Below are positions 16,563 to 28,700 of a stretch of DNA of 64,000 bases, one piece after another; the first letter of the stretch is position 1; each line of letters starts with the position of its first letter. The stretch comes from Porogramme epimiltina (taxonomy: Eukaryota > Basidiomycota > Agaricomycetes > Polyporales > Polyporaceae): the NCBI GenBank assembly GCA_900155495.1, contig FTLJ01000050.1:90330-154329 (forward strand), read 5' to 3'. Position numbers and translations under genes: made by a program. Under the pieces are notes generated by a model. The model had not been told where the DNA came from, ran no database searches, and worked only from the letters and a program-made list of their open reading frames with translations.

Positions 16563-17799
16563 ATGCACGAGCTCAATTCACCTTCCTTCAATGCAGCGCC
16601 TGACCATTCCTCATCTTCCCAATATCTTCAGCAAGATCCCACGCAGTCCCTCCAGGATCCCAGTCTGGTACACTACAGTCAACAAGGTTGGCCCGCTAAT
16701 CAAGGTATGGAGGCGCTTCTCCAGACAGGTTCGCACACCCTGACGGCCGTTTCCCTCGAACCGTTCCGCCCGCGTGCAGTACAAGGACACCAGCAGGCTG
16801 TGCCTTATACTTCCGATCCCCGATTCCAGAACCCCCAGCACGCCTACGGTTCATATCCGCCTCGCTCATCGCCGAGCATGATCGGGACCCCGCACGAATC
16901 CCGTATATTACCCTCGCCCATCGGCCTCCAATCGCAGATGCAGACGCACCTCTCCATGTCCTCTACTCAGATCCGCTCACCATCTACTGGCTACCCGGCC
17001 TATAGTTCCTACCAGCAGCCTAATCCTTACGGCTATCCCGCTGCTCCCGACCCACGTCAGCTACCCCCACCAGTCCCCATGGGCTACGACACAACGTCGG
17101 GCCTGACCCACCGGCGTCCGTCTCTCGTAGACCGGAACAACCCCCTTCGCCCCAACGCCCACGGCGTCGGCCCCTACCAACGTGTCCCCTCCGCCAACCC
17201 CATGCCTGAGCCCGTGGCGGAGCCCACCAAGAAGAAGCGCAAGCGGGCTGACGCAGAGCAGCTCAAGGTCCTCAACGAGACGTACGCCAGGACCGCGTTC
17301 CCTTCAACGGAGGAGAGGATCGAGCTCGCCAAGAAGCTCGGCATGTCTGCGCGCAGCGTGCAAATATGGTACGTCCCTCCGCCCCGCCCTCGCTCCCCTT
17401 CGGGTGACTGACGGGTTTCTAACGCGTCACCGCCTTGTCATCGCGGCGTGGAAACACAGGTTCCAGAATAAGCGTCAAGCAATGCGCCAGAGCTCGCGGC
17501 AGGCCGCTGGCGGCGTGCCCCCCACCACTAGCGTCCCGTACACCTCCTCCCCACACGCGGCGCCTACACCGGCTCCCCCTACCCCCTCAACCGGTGCATA
17601 CAGCTCGTCTACAATGGGACCGTCGAGCATCAGCCAAGCCGGGTATGGCTCGTCGCGCCCTTCAAGCAGCATGGGAGGCCTGACCCCCTCCTCCGCCCGC
17701 CTAATCCCGTCCCCGACGCCGTCTTCCCATCGGCGAAGCCATGAGGAAGACTATAGACGCGACTACCATAGGACGGGGTCACCCCGCTCCGGGTTCTGA
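16563..17799 (+). CDS. homeodomain transcription factor
   Basis: Two exons (16563-17368, 17460-17799) give 381 aa from the first ATG. A Pro/Gln/Ser/Tyr-rich N-terminal half is followed by a basic stretch KKKRKRADAEQLKVLNETY that opens a homeodomain (about 220-278). Helix 2 is ERIELAKKLGMS and the recognition helix is SVQIWFQNKRQAMRQ; the Trp codon is split exactly by the intron. The C-terminus is Ser/Pro/Thr-rich low complexity. WFQNKR with few other features fits fungal Pho2/Yox1-like homeodomain proteins rather than the mating-type HD1/HD2 pairs, which would come as a divergent pair. DNA-binding regulator in the nucleus; targets unknown. The start could lie further upstream, because the leader is long and a TAG closes the frame just before this ATG. 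Confidence 0.85.
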
Positions 17800-19154
17800 T
17801 CGCGGCGGGATCGCACTGGTGGCGGGCGCGTGGCCCGCCACGCTCCCGCGCGCCGCACGCGCCGCCCCGCGTACATCATCCAGACCCCACGTCCCGCCTC
17901 GCGCTGGCATCGCCCGATGTCCGCGGCGTCGCGTGTCCCGCCCCGTCCCTGTCTCCGGAGCCAGAGTCCTCTGCCCCTCGTCTGTGCCGTCTGACTTATT
18001 CTCCGTTATTTGCATTGACACTGCGCTCCTGTCCTTATTCACGTAAGTATTCGGCCACAGAGACTCTAGCTCGGACTGCCTCCCCTCCGTTTTACGTTTC
18101 GTCGCCCCTTATCACCCCATCGCCGCCACTTCCCTTGCCCACGACGTCGTCATCGTGTCCACCCAGCATCGCATCGCATCTCTACTATCTCACCATCGCT
18201 CCGACATCTCCCAAGAGCGCACCCCTGCATCTGTTCATTAGTCTTGGTGCAAGCCGGCCTTCTCCGCACTTTACCCATTCATGTTCATGCCCATGTTCCA
18301 GTTAGCCTTTATGCCCCCCTTCCATTCATTTGCATTGCATTACACATACAATCGGCATACCCCACTTACTACGCACATATGTTCGGGCATACACTTATGT
18401 ACACGTACAGCTCCTGACTTATCACCTATATCATTACTACATTAGCCCTTCTAGTACATCCAACCATTCAGCCGCCCACCATGCCTTTGTATAATTATTA
18501 TCACATACTCTAATCCGCTATGCTAATCCAACTGCTCCGCATCTCCCGTTGCGCTCCTGCTTTCTTGGTTACCGCCGCTGTCCTACGTTTTGTTTTTATT
18601 CGAAGCGCTTGCTAGTGCATGGAATCCCGAGCTCCGCCCGCTACCTTCGTCCAACCACCGAGCAGGACGCCGTCGTGCAGCTGAATGCCCCGCACGGCCG
18701 CACGCAGAGCGATCTTCGACCAGATTTCTCTGATCAGATCTGCCGGGGGGGCTGCCGCCGTGCCCGGGGTGCGGCATTGGTTCCGTGAAGGCCGCACGAC
18801 GACGAGGAGCGGCCGGTCTCCCTCTCGCCCCTTCCTCGTCCAACGGCGCCGCTCACAAACCGCTCCGCTCCAGAGGCGCACCCCGAGGACGAAGCCCGTG
18901 CCGTAAGCCGCGACGCGCATGCGGCGATTGGCGTGACCATGCCGCACGCGATCGGGCACTCGCGTGCGTGTCTTTTGACCTCCGCCTCCGCCCTGAGAGC
19001 AGTGACTCTCAGGTCGGTGTGTGCGAGCTTCTCCTGGGCCAATAGCGCGAGCACCGAGGGGTTTCGCCACCCCCGCTACGCGATCCCCGAGCGCAGCGGG
19101 GAGCTGGGACGGCCCGCGTTGCGCCCGCCGCGCCGCGCCGCACTGCGCGTATAC

Positions 19155-19190
19155 CGTACGTACGTACGTACATACGCGCGCGCGTGCGCG
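19155..19190. repeat. microsatellite (CGTA)n followed by (CG)n
   Basis: The sequence repeats CGTA about four times, passes through CATACG and runs into alternating CG. It is part of a cluster of simple repeats in this CpG-rich stretch. Confidence 0.7.
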
Positions 19191-19545
19191 CTCACCACCT
19201 CGACGCCCGCGCCCCCGCAGCCCGAGGACGAGGGGACGGGGGCGGGTTCTCGAACGGCGGCGTTGACGATCCCTGGAAGCAACCGCCGTTTCTCACATTC
19301 ATTCGACCCGGCCCCGCCCTCCCACGCGCCTCGCCGCGTCGGGGCTAAAGTAGCGAGCGAGCGCGCGGGCGCGGCGAGGAGGAAGGGGGAAGGGGAAGGG
19401 GGGCGCCACACCCCCGCGGGTGCCCGAACCCCCGAACCCGACTTTCAACCCCCGCCGCCGCGCCGCCGGCCAATGGGGGCGCGGCGGCGCGCGCGTCGCG
19501 CGGAGCCCGGGTGCGACGCCCCGCAGCGGCGGCAGCAACGCAGCA

Positions 19546-19600
19546 GCACGACACGACACGACACGTACGTCCGTCCGTCCCGTCCACCCGTCTGTCCGTC
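19546..19600. repeat. microsatellites (ACACG)n and (GTCC)n
   Basis: Repeated ACGAC/ACACG units are followed directly by GTCC-type repeats (GTCCGTCCGTCC) and related imperfect units. Confidence 0.65.
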
Positions 19601-19693
19601 CGCCGCGAGAGGGGGGCCCCGGGCTCTCCACCCACCCCCTTCGCGTCTGCGCGTGTGCCGCGGCGAGGGTGCAGGCCGCCGCCGCGGACGCCG

Positions 19694-19726
19694 CGCGCGC
19701 ACGCACGCACACACGCACGCACGCGT
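19694..19726. repeat. microsatellite (ACGC)n
   Basis: Imperfect tandem ACGC/ACAC units in alternating purine-pyrimidine order, potentially Z-DNA-forming. Confidence 0.6.
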
Positions 19727-20800
19727 CGTGCACGGTGCTACGGCGCGACGGTGCTACGGCGAGCTACCAGCGGTGTGGGGGGCACGCCTCACCGGTCGCC
19801 CGACGCGCCCAAGGGCAGCAGCACCAGCAGCAGCGTCCGCGGCCGCGGCCGCGGCCTCCCCCGCGCGCGCGTGGGCGAGGCTTCCGCCAACGCTCCGCAC
19901 GCCACGCCTGGGGGCTACTACAAATTCGCGCTGCGGACTGAATGTACGCGGGCGGCGCGCGGTCCCAGGCTGCCACGGACGGGTGCGCGCAGGGCGCAAA
20001 ACGCGTAGGGCGATTGCCTAGTGCGACTCGCCCGCGCTCGCCCGTGCCCGGCGCGGGGCCGCGCCTAGAACGCAACGTGAGCCCGGGGCGGCCGCCGCGC
20101 GGGCGCGTTTTCGCCGCGTCCGAGTCGTCCGGAACCCCCGTTTGACCCGTTCGTGGCCCGCGTTGCGCACACCGTGTGCGCGGAGAGCTTCGTTCCCGGA
20201 AGCAGACCCCCTGGGCAGAACACGAACACGCCGTATAGTCCGGGCTCCGAGCCCAGAAGTTTCCGCGGGTGCAGATCCGCTGAGACCGCTCAAGCTACGT
20301 CGACAGTGCCCCGTCGGGCCTTGCGCGACGGTTTCGACTCCCGTGTGCACCTTTCGTGCTCAACTTGTGCGCCTCCAGATCCCAGCTGCGCCACCCGTCG
20401 TCTCAGGGCCCAGACGCCACGCCAAAATTCGCGATCCGCACCCTGGCCACACAAATCAATCAAACGTGTATCATTGTATCCCCGTACAATCGTATCGTCG
20501 TGCATGCACGCGTGCGTAAAACAGTGTGGAGGGCAGACATCGGTAGCAAGAAGTGAAACGAGCCATAATAATAGCCAGCGCACCCTGCTTAGCAGGGCAC
20601 GTCGTGCGCGGTGCGTGGATGAGAGTCCACCCATCCATCGTCATCGGTTGACAATGAGATCCGTTGTCCAGTGCTTCTCGAAAGCAAATCGAGATCCCAT
20701 AAGAGCCAAGAGACTGGAAAATTGAGCACAGTATACGTCAGGACGTTTGCGTGACAGGGTGTGAGAGTGACATTGAACTTACACTTAAAGAACAAGGAAA

Positions 20801-22154
20801 TCAGTGCTGCCTCTTGGCGAGGTGGGAGGCATGGCGCTTGACCATGCGGCGACGGCGCTTCGACGAACACCTCCCGGTCGACGAGGAAGCCGAGGCGGAA
20901 GGCGTCGCGATGGAAGAGGTCGGTTCCTCAGCAGCCGAGGACGTAGAGGTCGCGGAGACGTGCGTCGAGGATGCTGAACGTGTAGCCGTCGTGGAGGCGT
21001 GGGTAGAGGAGGCGTGAGTAGAGGAAGCCTGGGCGGTTGAGGACGAGGAGCTTTCCGAGCTGCTGCTCTCAGAGCCACTATCCGAACCGGAGAACGCGGC
21101 AGCCGGACCGGGGGCGGAGAACGACTTGAAGTTGTCGTCCCAGATGTCGGGCCACTGGACGTTGTCGTACAGGCCAGGGATAGAAACGAGGGCCGAACCA
21201 GAAGGAACCTGGGTACCGCTGCCGGTCACCTTGATCTGGCTAAGTGAGAGTTTAATAGGTGGGTCAGGCTAAATTCGACATTAAACTCACGAGCAGCTAG
21301 GGTAGTACTGGGGCTGGCCGGCGGAGTGGAGAGCAACACTAGAAAAAGCTAGTAAGTCGTCCGTAATACCTCTGCTACCATATATTCTCCTCACATTTCA
21401 TTACGCATCAGCTATAAGAAATTCTTGTCAGCACACGAAGAAAAGGTGCGTTAACTGAGTAACTCACATATTCACCGGGCTTGAGCTCGCTGGGGATGGT
21501 GCTGGTCCACTTGTTGCCGTTCTCGATGAGCTGAGTGGCGGCCCACTTGCCGTTCGTGAAGCCAGAGGCATCGACCTTGAACCACTTGGCGCTCGAGGCG
21601 TCGAACTTGGTGCAATCACCATTGCAAGAAGTCATGTAGGTGGAGACTGGACCCATATGATCTGCGGGCCACTGAGAATCCGCGAGGTCAAGATCCCTGA
21701 CGGCGCCCATAAACTAGCAGGTACGTACGTTGGTCCACTGGAAAGTAACCTGGCTCCCCGCGGCGGCGGTAGCAACCGCACCTGCACCAGACTCGCCACC
21801 CTTGTTGCAGGCGATGTCGGCGATGGACGCGTCGAGAACTAGACGCACAAACATGAACTCATGCTCGCGAGCGGGAAAACGTCGCAAAAACATACCGGGA
21901 CCGTCATCGGGGATCTTCCTGACGATGCGGCTCGGGACAGGCGACGCATACCTGGACATTTATGAGCGCTTAGACGATGTTCGGACATGAACGCGCTCGG
22001 GGAGAGCGATGACGTACGGGTCCGTGAACGGAAGCCATCCGGTGTAGTTCTTGCCTCCGGCGCCGACGCTGGAGACGTAGCCGTGCGCAGAGACGGCGGT
22101 GGGTGCGAGGAGGGTGGCGGCGAGAGCAGCGAGCGAAACTGAACGGAACATCAT
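20801..22154 (-). CDS. AA9 lytic polysaccharide monooxygenase with Ser/Thr-rich, polybasic C-terminus
   Basis: Seven exons, upper to lower: 22018-22154, 21896-21951, 21729-21838, 21468-21671, 21395-21411, 21291-21338, 20801-21239; 336 aa. It oxidatively cleaves cellulose or other beta-glucans using a single copper. Signal peptide residues 1-23 end in VSA, so mature His1 starts HGYV. The second copper His is in ADHMGPV (about residue 106), and the axial Tyr and its Gln partner are in LHSAGQPQYYPSC (about 179-190), completing the histidine brace. PVPSRIVRKIPDDGPV and CNKGGESG are family hallmarks. After the domain comes WPDIWDDNFKSF, then a Ser/Thr/Ala-rich tail of about 100 residues with an ASSTH repeat and a basic end (SSKRRRRMVKRH). 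There is no CBM1. Exon 21395-21411 is only 17 nt. Expected to be secreted and induced during lignocellulose growth. Confidence 0.93.
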
Positions 22155-22296
22155 CTTGTCTTGACTTGACGCGGAAAGCTTGAGTAATGAAAGCGGGTGT
22201 CGTAAGGACAGAAGTTGGTGTAGCAGTGGGGGAAAGCCGGCGGGCGTGACGGAAGGGACAGGGAGGAGAAGGGAGAGGAAGGGGCGGGTCGGAGGG

Positions 22297-22397
22297 GCGG
22301 GGGAAAGGCTGACGAGGGCGTCGTCCTGGGCAGAGAGCGAGCGCAACCAAGGGCATATATGCTTCGGACTTCCAATTGATCAATCCCATCATCCCCG
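22297..22397. promoter_or_regulatory. putative Cre1/CreA-type sites and TATA-like element upstream of AA9 gene
   Basis: GCGGGG at 22297-22302 and CCCCGG (reverse CCGGGG) at 22392-22397 fit the carbon-repressor consensus SYGGRG. GCATATATGC at 22353-22362 is TATA-like, about 200 nt upstream of the start codon. The consensus is short and GC-rich DNA gives many chance matches, so this is weak. Confidence 0.25.
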
Positions 22398-23536
22398 GAG
22401 GTTGTGGCAGGGCTTCCCTTTCCGGCGTCTCCGGCGCCACCGCTGAATTCCCTCCTCGGCTCGCCTTGTCCGCTCCTCCTGAGCTCCATTGTATCCTTAG
22501 CGACGCTAATTGTCCCGCTCTTCGTCGACTCTCAATACAAGATGTCCATGAAATGGATGCCCTTTGAGCGCACCATCCAGCTCAACCAAGACGATGACTA
22601 TCACAATCCATCAACACCAAGTCCATAAGTACAACATTACACACGCGGCATGGAACTCACCGCCTCGAACAGCGCTGGACGTACCGAGGCGAGTCGTCCC
22701 CGCTCCACACCGAAATTTGCCTCCGGCAGAACTCACCCTCCATCATGCTTTTTAGCGAAACCTAACAGGAACCACCCCCGAACACTGCGCAAACAGTTCG
22801 ACCCTCCTTTTCCCGGCAGCGAGCCTTCCCCGGGGAAGAGCGCGACGTCACTGCAGCGCGGATCGGGAAGCCCGAACGGCAAATCCAGCGCCGGCGGCGC
22901 GCGCGGCCATCTTGGTTGGTTTTGTGTTGTGATAGTTGAAACAAACGTCCTGCGCCGCCTCCTCTCGCTCAAGCCCGGGCCCTCCGAGGCATCCGGATTT
23001 CGGGCGTGCTCTCGCTCGGGCTGGCGGTCGCACAGGGGACCCTCGCGTATTATATATCCGGTCTTTTGCAACGTAACAGGTGCCTTGCTCGGCCGCGAAG
23101 GTTCAGCGAAGTTGCGCTGCCGCATATTGTGGCTTTCTAGACGGCTCCCATGGAAACACGGACCCCTAGTTCATCTCGCTCGCAGAAGGCTCGTTTTGTC
23201 CAATAGGACCCAGTAACACGACAACAGCATAGATAGTGATGGTGGTGGTGACGTAGTATACAGGTACACCAGCGCCTGACGCTGGGGGGAAGCAAGTAGA
23301 CGTACAGTAGCTTAAGCAGATCTAAGCGTATGTCAAAGAAGGGCTCGATGGGTGGGTGTCCATGTCATGAGCGATCGAAAGGAGAGACATGCTCGGAAAG
23401 CGAGAGACGTGTGAATACAGCGGAAATACAGGCACAAGATAGACTCGCTCGCATCCGAGATCGGCTACGGAAAAGAACGTGCATAGGTGTTATAATACAG
23501 ACGGTCGATCGATCGCAAAACCCCGCGCAAGTACCT
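22363..23536. other. intergenic, no gene seen
   Basis: This stretch holds the AA9 promoter side and the 3' flank of the one-TM protein gene, both on the minus strand. Open frames here are short and carry no motif. A TATTATATATCC tract lies near 23050. Confidence 0.4.
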
Positions 23537-24887
23537 TCATGCATGCAAGTTCTCGACAGACGCCGCCGGCGGGGGTCGCATCGGGGACCGTGCGGGTACC
23601 GCCGGCTTGGAGAGCGCGCCGGCGGTGAACGCCTGTTGCGATGAGGGGGTTAGGGGGAGCGGCGTCGAGCGGGTCATGTCCACGGAACCCCACTGCGCGC
23701 GGCGTGCGGGGCGCTGGATGTTGAGGGGCTCAATGGTTGCGGGGGCGACGTCCAGGCGCGTGACTTCGCGCACAGAGAAGTTCGTGGATAGGGAGGAGAC
23801 GGAGTTGGGGCGCCTCGAGTGTGCGGAGGAGGGGGGAGATGGCACGGCGACGGGAGTCTTCCAGCGGATGTTGGAAGGGTTCGATGCGGTGCGCTCGCGG
23901 GAGACGGTTGGGACACTGGGGGTCGGAACGGCGATCAGTGAGGTTGCTGATGATGGTGGTGGGGCGCTCAAGCGCTTCGAGCCTGGTGGTCTGATCGTCG
24001 ACGCGTCGGATATGATGGACGCGGTGGGGGAGGGATAGGCACTGTCGAAAACGACAGAAGACGTCCTCGAGACGACTGCAGGTGTTGGGGGAGTGGGCAT
24101 CTCGCTGATCCACGCGGGTGCGCTCGCAGGCACCTTGGAATCGAGCGCGAACGGCTGCGTCCGGAAGAGGTGGTCGTGGTAGTCGATCGGCGCGGATGCC
24201 GAAGAATAGACACTCGCCGTCTCCGCGACTGAATTCGAGCGCGTGAGGAGACCGGGCGGGCCTGGAACCTGCAAAGTTGTGCTCCTCCGCGCCGCATGGA
24301 GATGGCCCTTCCTTTTCGGATACCGCGGTACGCCGTCCAGTTCCTTGAGGTCTTGAGGCCGCAGAATGAGCTTCTTCAGTCCAGAGTGATCCGCTGAAGA
24401 ATTGGACGACTCGCGCGACAGGCGGCCTTGTGACGCGGCGGGGGGTTTGGGCTGGCCCTGCAGCGCTTGAAGGAGGGCGTAGTATGACTTCCCCTCTTGG
24501 GAACTTGGAGGGGGCGCGGGGATGGCGCCAGTCGTAACAGCAAATGCGACGCTCTTCTCGTACCGTTCACAGTCGACTGGGCCCGAAATGCGTCGCTTGT
24601 GCCCTTTCTTGAGCTTGCGACGGCCGCGGAGAAGACACCAGGAAACGGCGAGGATTAGGTTGAAGACCACGGCGATCCCGACAATCCCCGCTATAATGCC
24701 AGGCTCTAGGGGCAGGCTGCGCTTTGCGTACGTCTGGAATGCCGAAGGGGGTAGTCAAGGTTCTGAACGCATGTAAGAAGGACGGCGGACGTACGTGCGT
24801 GGTGCCCGAGGCCTGCATGCTAACGTACACAAGGGCGGCGGCGCGAGGGTCGCGGCGGCCGACGAGGAGAAAGGAGTGTGAGGGGGG
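23537..24887 (-). CDS. single-pass membrane protein with long Ser/Pro-rich cytoplasmic tail (first exon not found)
   Basis: Two exons are clear: 24795-24887 and 23537-24733 (stop), 429 codons in all. The first exon opens just after a good acceptor (ending CCTTGTAG) with no ATG nearby, so the start and any signal peptide lie in an upstream exon I could not place. Visible order: a short lumenal segment with GRRDPRAAALVYVSMQ and KRSLPLEPG; one TM helix IIAGIVGIAVVFNLILAVSW (about 46-65); a basic stop-transfer LLRGRRKLKKGHKRR; then about 350 residues rich in Ser, Pro and Thr with possible phosphosites. This is type I topology. The layout resembles basidiomycete surface sensor or adhesion-like proteins, but I recognise no family and assign no function. 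Confidence 0.65.
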
Positions 24888-25725
24888 CTACAAGGGGAAG
24901 GACTTTGCCATGGTCGGGCGGCGGGCTTGATATAACCAAGGCCAGTGAGATAGAGTGCGTACCCAAGGGAGCCACGTCGTCGGGAAGCTATGATCCTCGA
25001 GGAAGCGAATGATTCAACATGGTTTGCATATGGTCGGAAGTTGCGTGGCAAAGAGCGGTCCTTGAGAGGACCGCCGCGCCGATGCTCCCACCGACGGGGG
25101 ACGGAGGCGATGTGCGCGGCTACCGACTGTCATCATGCGACGCAGGTACGCCAACGCGCGCAGCCCATGTGCGCAACACAGATAACAGGGGGTTGCCCCA
25201 TGTTGGCGGGCGCTTCGCTGCCAAATAGACCCAAGAATAGTGTCGAGATGAGGCCGGAGGACATTCAGAGGGGTCCTGGTGGAGACGAACGCAGTTGCGG
25301 GATTTAAGCAGGCACCGACCAACCCACGCAACAGCGGCAGCGCCTCCCGATGGCGGGAGCGCCTTCGTCCCGACGGGCGCTGTTCTGAGTGTTCGCCCGG
25401 CCCGGCTCACGTGCGTGCCCAATCTGGCTCCATCGGGGTGCCGCCCGGCACCCCCGAGTGTCCGATCTGGCCTCCGAGATTTTCAGCACCGGCTTGTCCT
25501 CACCCTCTACCGCGGCCTCGCGCCTCGAGCACGGCATCCTAGACAGCTTCCTGGCTACCCCTCTTGCCTATCTAACCCTCGTCCACCCACATCTCTTGCA
25601 GCAGAGAAGACGACCCCGACGACATACCCCACTACCCCAGTCTCTCCAATAATCCGGCAACACACCGCCCCGCATAGATTTTTTACCCCGCCTCCTCCAG
25701 CAACTGTATCGCTTGTAGCCCAGCA
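24888..25725. promoter_or_regulatory. divergent region upstream of eEF3 and the one-TM gene
   Basis: About 840 bp. The side next to eEF3 (25540-25725) is pyrimidine-rich on the plus strand (CTCGTCCACCC, CCCCGCCTCCTCC), typical of strongly expressed fungal translation genes. The other side should contain the missing first exon of the membrane protein. Confidence 0.4.
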
Positions 25726-28700
25726 ATGTCTCCTGTCGCCATGTCTGTAGCCTCGGAATCCCACTTTGCACCACTATTAGATGCGCTCCGCACTGCTCCC
25801 ACCGGCCCCGGTGAGTATGCGAATATGACGTCCCCTCCTGCGCCGTGTACCGAACGCTCGGTTGGACAGATGCCAAAGCCGCCGCCGACCGCCTTGCCCG
25901 CGAGATCTCCAAGACCGGATTAGAGTCTCTCAGGTGAGTTGCTGTTCCCGTACAGACGCCATGGTGGAGGTTGGAGGGCGCAGAAGGACCGGCGTTGCGC
26001 CGCTCTATAAGGCGGTCTTTGGAAACTCCGGTCGAGGGTCCTTCTGGTGGTAGTTGGATCGTGACCCCTGGTGGGCTATGCTTGTCCAACTCTGGATGAG
26101 GATGGTTGTATGAGGATGGCCAAGCCTCGCGGACGCACAGAAGCATTTTTGGCCTGTTGCGCTTGGACGGCAGTTCCCCAGATGCGGCCATCATGTTGTC
26201 GCCTTTGTAGAAGGCTTTCAATAATTCTGAGACGCATCAACACGAGTCCAGAATAGCTCCACGGTCCATCCCGATATCCCAAACGGGTCACGGTCCTCAG
26301 GAAGGCTGGTGCTCCCCGATGCATTATTTGCTTGTCGCCCCGGGGCTGTCGTTATTTTATCTGCTCTACGCTGCGGCGAACGTGAGCTGACTAGTGCTTC
26401 GACTATAGCGACGCCAATATCATTGCCGCACTCCACGGTTACGCTACCAACAAAAAGTCAGGGTATGAACGCGAATCTGCCGCCATCGCCTTCCAATCCC
26501 TTGCCACCGTCCTCGGTACCCCGGCCGCCCCGCTACTCCTCCCTTCGCTCCCTGTCCTCTATGACTTGTACATGGACAAGGGCGATGTCGTCCGCGCAGC
26601 TGCTACGTCAGCTAACAAGGCCATCCTGAAGCTGTTCCCTCCCGAGGCCACCCCTATCGTTTTCAGGACTCTGGAAGATATTGTCGACAAGGGCAAATGG
26701 CGCTCCAAGGTCGGCGCACTGGACGCCATGAAGTCTTTCGTCAACTCTGCCAAGGAGTTCGTAGCGAAGGAGCTCGGCACTACGATCCCCAAAGTGGAGG
26801 CGGCCATGCATGATACGAAGTCCGAAGTGTGTCATTTAAGGACATCCGTATGGATCAGATCTGAGAGCTAACTGTTATCCAGGTGTCATCTGCTGCTATC
26901 AAATGCGCTACCTCCCTTTGCACGTCTTTGGCGAACCCCGATCTTAGCACTCACATTCCTACTCTCGTGAAGTGCATGTCCAACCCCGACACCGTCCCGC
27001 AATGCATCAAATCGCTTTCCAACACGACCTTCGTCGCCGAAGTGACCGCCCCTGCCCTCGCCGTCCTTGTCCCGCTCCTTCTCCGCGCCCTCAACGATCG
27101 TTCTATGGAAGTTCAACGTCGGAGTGTCGTCGTAATCGATAACTTAGTCAAGCTAGTCCGCGATCCTAATGTAGCAGCAACTTATCTGAGCCCGCTGGTC
27201 GAAGGCGTAGAGAAGATTGCCAAAGGCGCTGCTTTCCCGGAGGTACGTTCGAGGATTTTTAGGGTTCTCACAGCTCGTATGGCTGATCACGCCTCATAGG
27301 TCCGTGCGTTCGCCGAGACGGCGCTTGCCACTCTCCAGAAATCAGGTGCTTCTAAAGATGGTCCTCCTCCTGCACGTCGCGACATCCAAGCTGAGACGGC
27401 CGAGGTCCTCTCCTCCCTTCTCACGTTACTCCCCGAGGACCTTGCCGTCATTTCCGCGGGGGCTCCCAACGGCCCCCATACGCCTCGGCACCACTTGCTA
27501 AAACAGGTTCTGGAGTTCTCCGCGGGGCTTCTCGCCGACCTCGTCCACGCCCGCAACTTCTCTGACGCCAAGGCGTGGCAGCGCGCCCTCGGCGCCATCC
27601 TCGAGCCCTGGTTCGCGGATGGATCCGCCGACGCGACCAAGTTCACCGAGCGCGTCCGTGCGCACTTCCTCGCGGCGGACCAGGCGAAGCACGGCGGCGT
27701 CACCAGCGGTTCCTCGGAGGAAGGCGAGCTGTTGTGCGACACCTTGTTCTCCCTCGCGTACGGCGCGCTCCTCCTGCTGTCGCACACGCACCTCCGCCTC
27801 TTCCGCGGGCGGCGATACGGTATCCTGGGCACGAACGGTTCGGGCAAGTCCACGCTCATGCGCCAGCTTCGGGACGGGAAGGTGGAGAACTTCCCACCCC
27901 AGGACCAGCTGCGCTGCGTGATGGTGGAGCATTCGCTCCAAGGCGAAGACACGTCGCTGTCCGTCTTGGACTTTGTCGCGTCAGGTGAGTGGAGGCTCTT
28001 TTAGCCATATTTAGGTATGTGGGCTTCGAAGATAACTGAAGCGCGTTTTGTGCGGAAAACCTTCCACAGACAAGGCCCTTGCACATGTCCCTCGTTCGAA
28101 GATTCGGGACCAGTTGGTGGAAGTCGGCTTCGACGATACTCGGCAGGAAGAAGTCGTCGGCGGACTTTCGGGTGGTTGGAAGATGAAGCTCGAGTTGGCA
28201 AGGGCCATGCTATATAACGCCGACCTCCTTCTGTTGGACGAGGTGCGTCTTCATTTGCCCTAATACACTCCTCGCGCTGACCGCAGCACCCGCTTACAGC
28301 CGACTAACCACGTATGTAGCATCAGCGTCTTTAATGTGGGTCATGAGTCTTTCTGACATAGCTCCTTGTAGTTGGACCGCGCTTCCGTGCAATGGCTCGA
28401 GAAATACCTGATGGCGCAGAAACACGTCACCTGCCTTATCATTAGTCACGACTCGGGGTATGTTTGGTAGTTTCTCTTACCATCGCTCCAGCACTTACGT
28501 TAAACCGCAGTTTCCTCGACACAGTCACCACAGACATTATCCACTATGAGACCAAGAAGGTAAGAGTCGCAGTCATGCCGTGCGATTTGTGATCGTCTCA
28601 ACCTGTGTTTGCAGCTCGTCTATTACCCGGGCAATCTGTCGGCGTTTGTGGAGAAGCACCCCGAGGCCAAGTCTTACTACACCCTCGCTGCGACATCTGT

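Larger units (their letters stand above)
17800..20800. other. intergenic with CpG-rich simple-sequence region
   Basis: Convergent 3' flanks of the homeodomain (+) and AA9 (-) genes. The first about 800 bp is AT-richer and pyrimidine-biased, as expected for a 3' UTR. From about 18750 to 20150 the DNA is extremely CpG-rich with short tandem repeats and long chance frames on both strands. A perfect hairpin CCCTGC-TTA-GCAGGG lies at 20583-20597, about 200 nt past the AA9 stop. No gene is recognised. Confidence 0.5.

Noticed and set aside
25934..26408. Intronic C/D or H/ACA snoRNA in eEF3 intron 2
   Set aside because: CTGA elements exist, but no RTGATGA box with a terminal stem and no ACA-tailed double hairpin could be made out.
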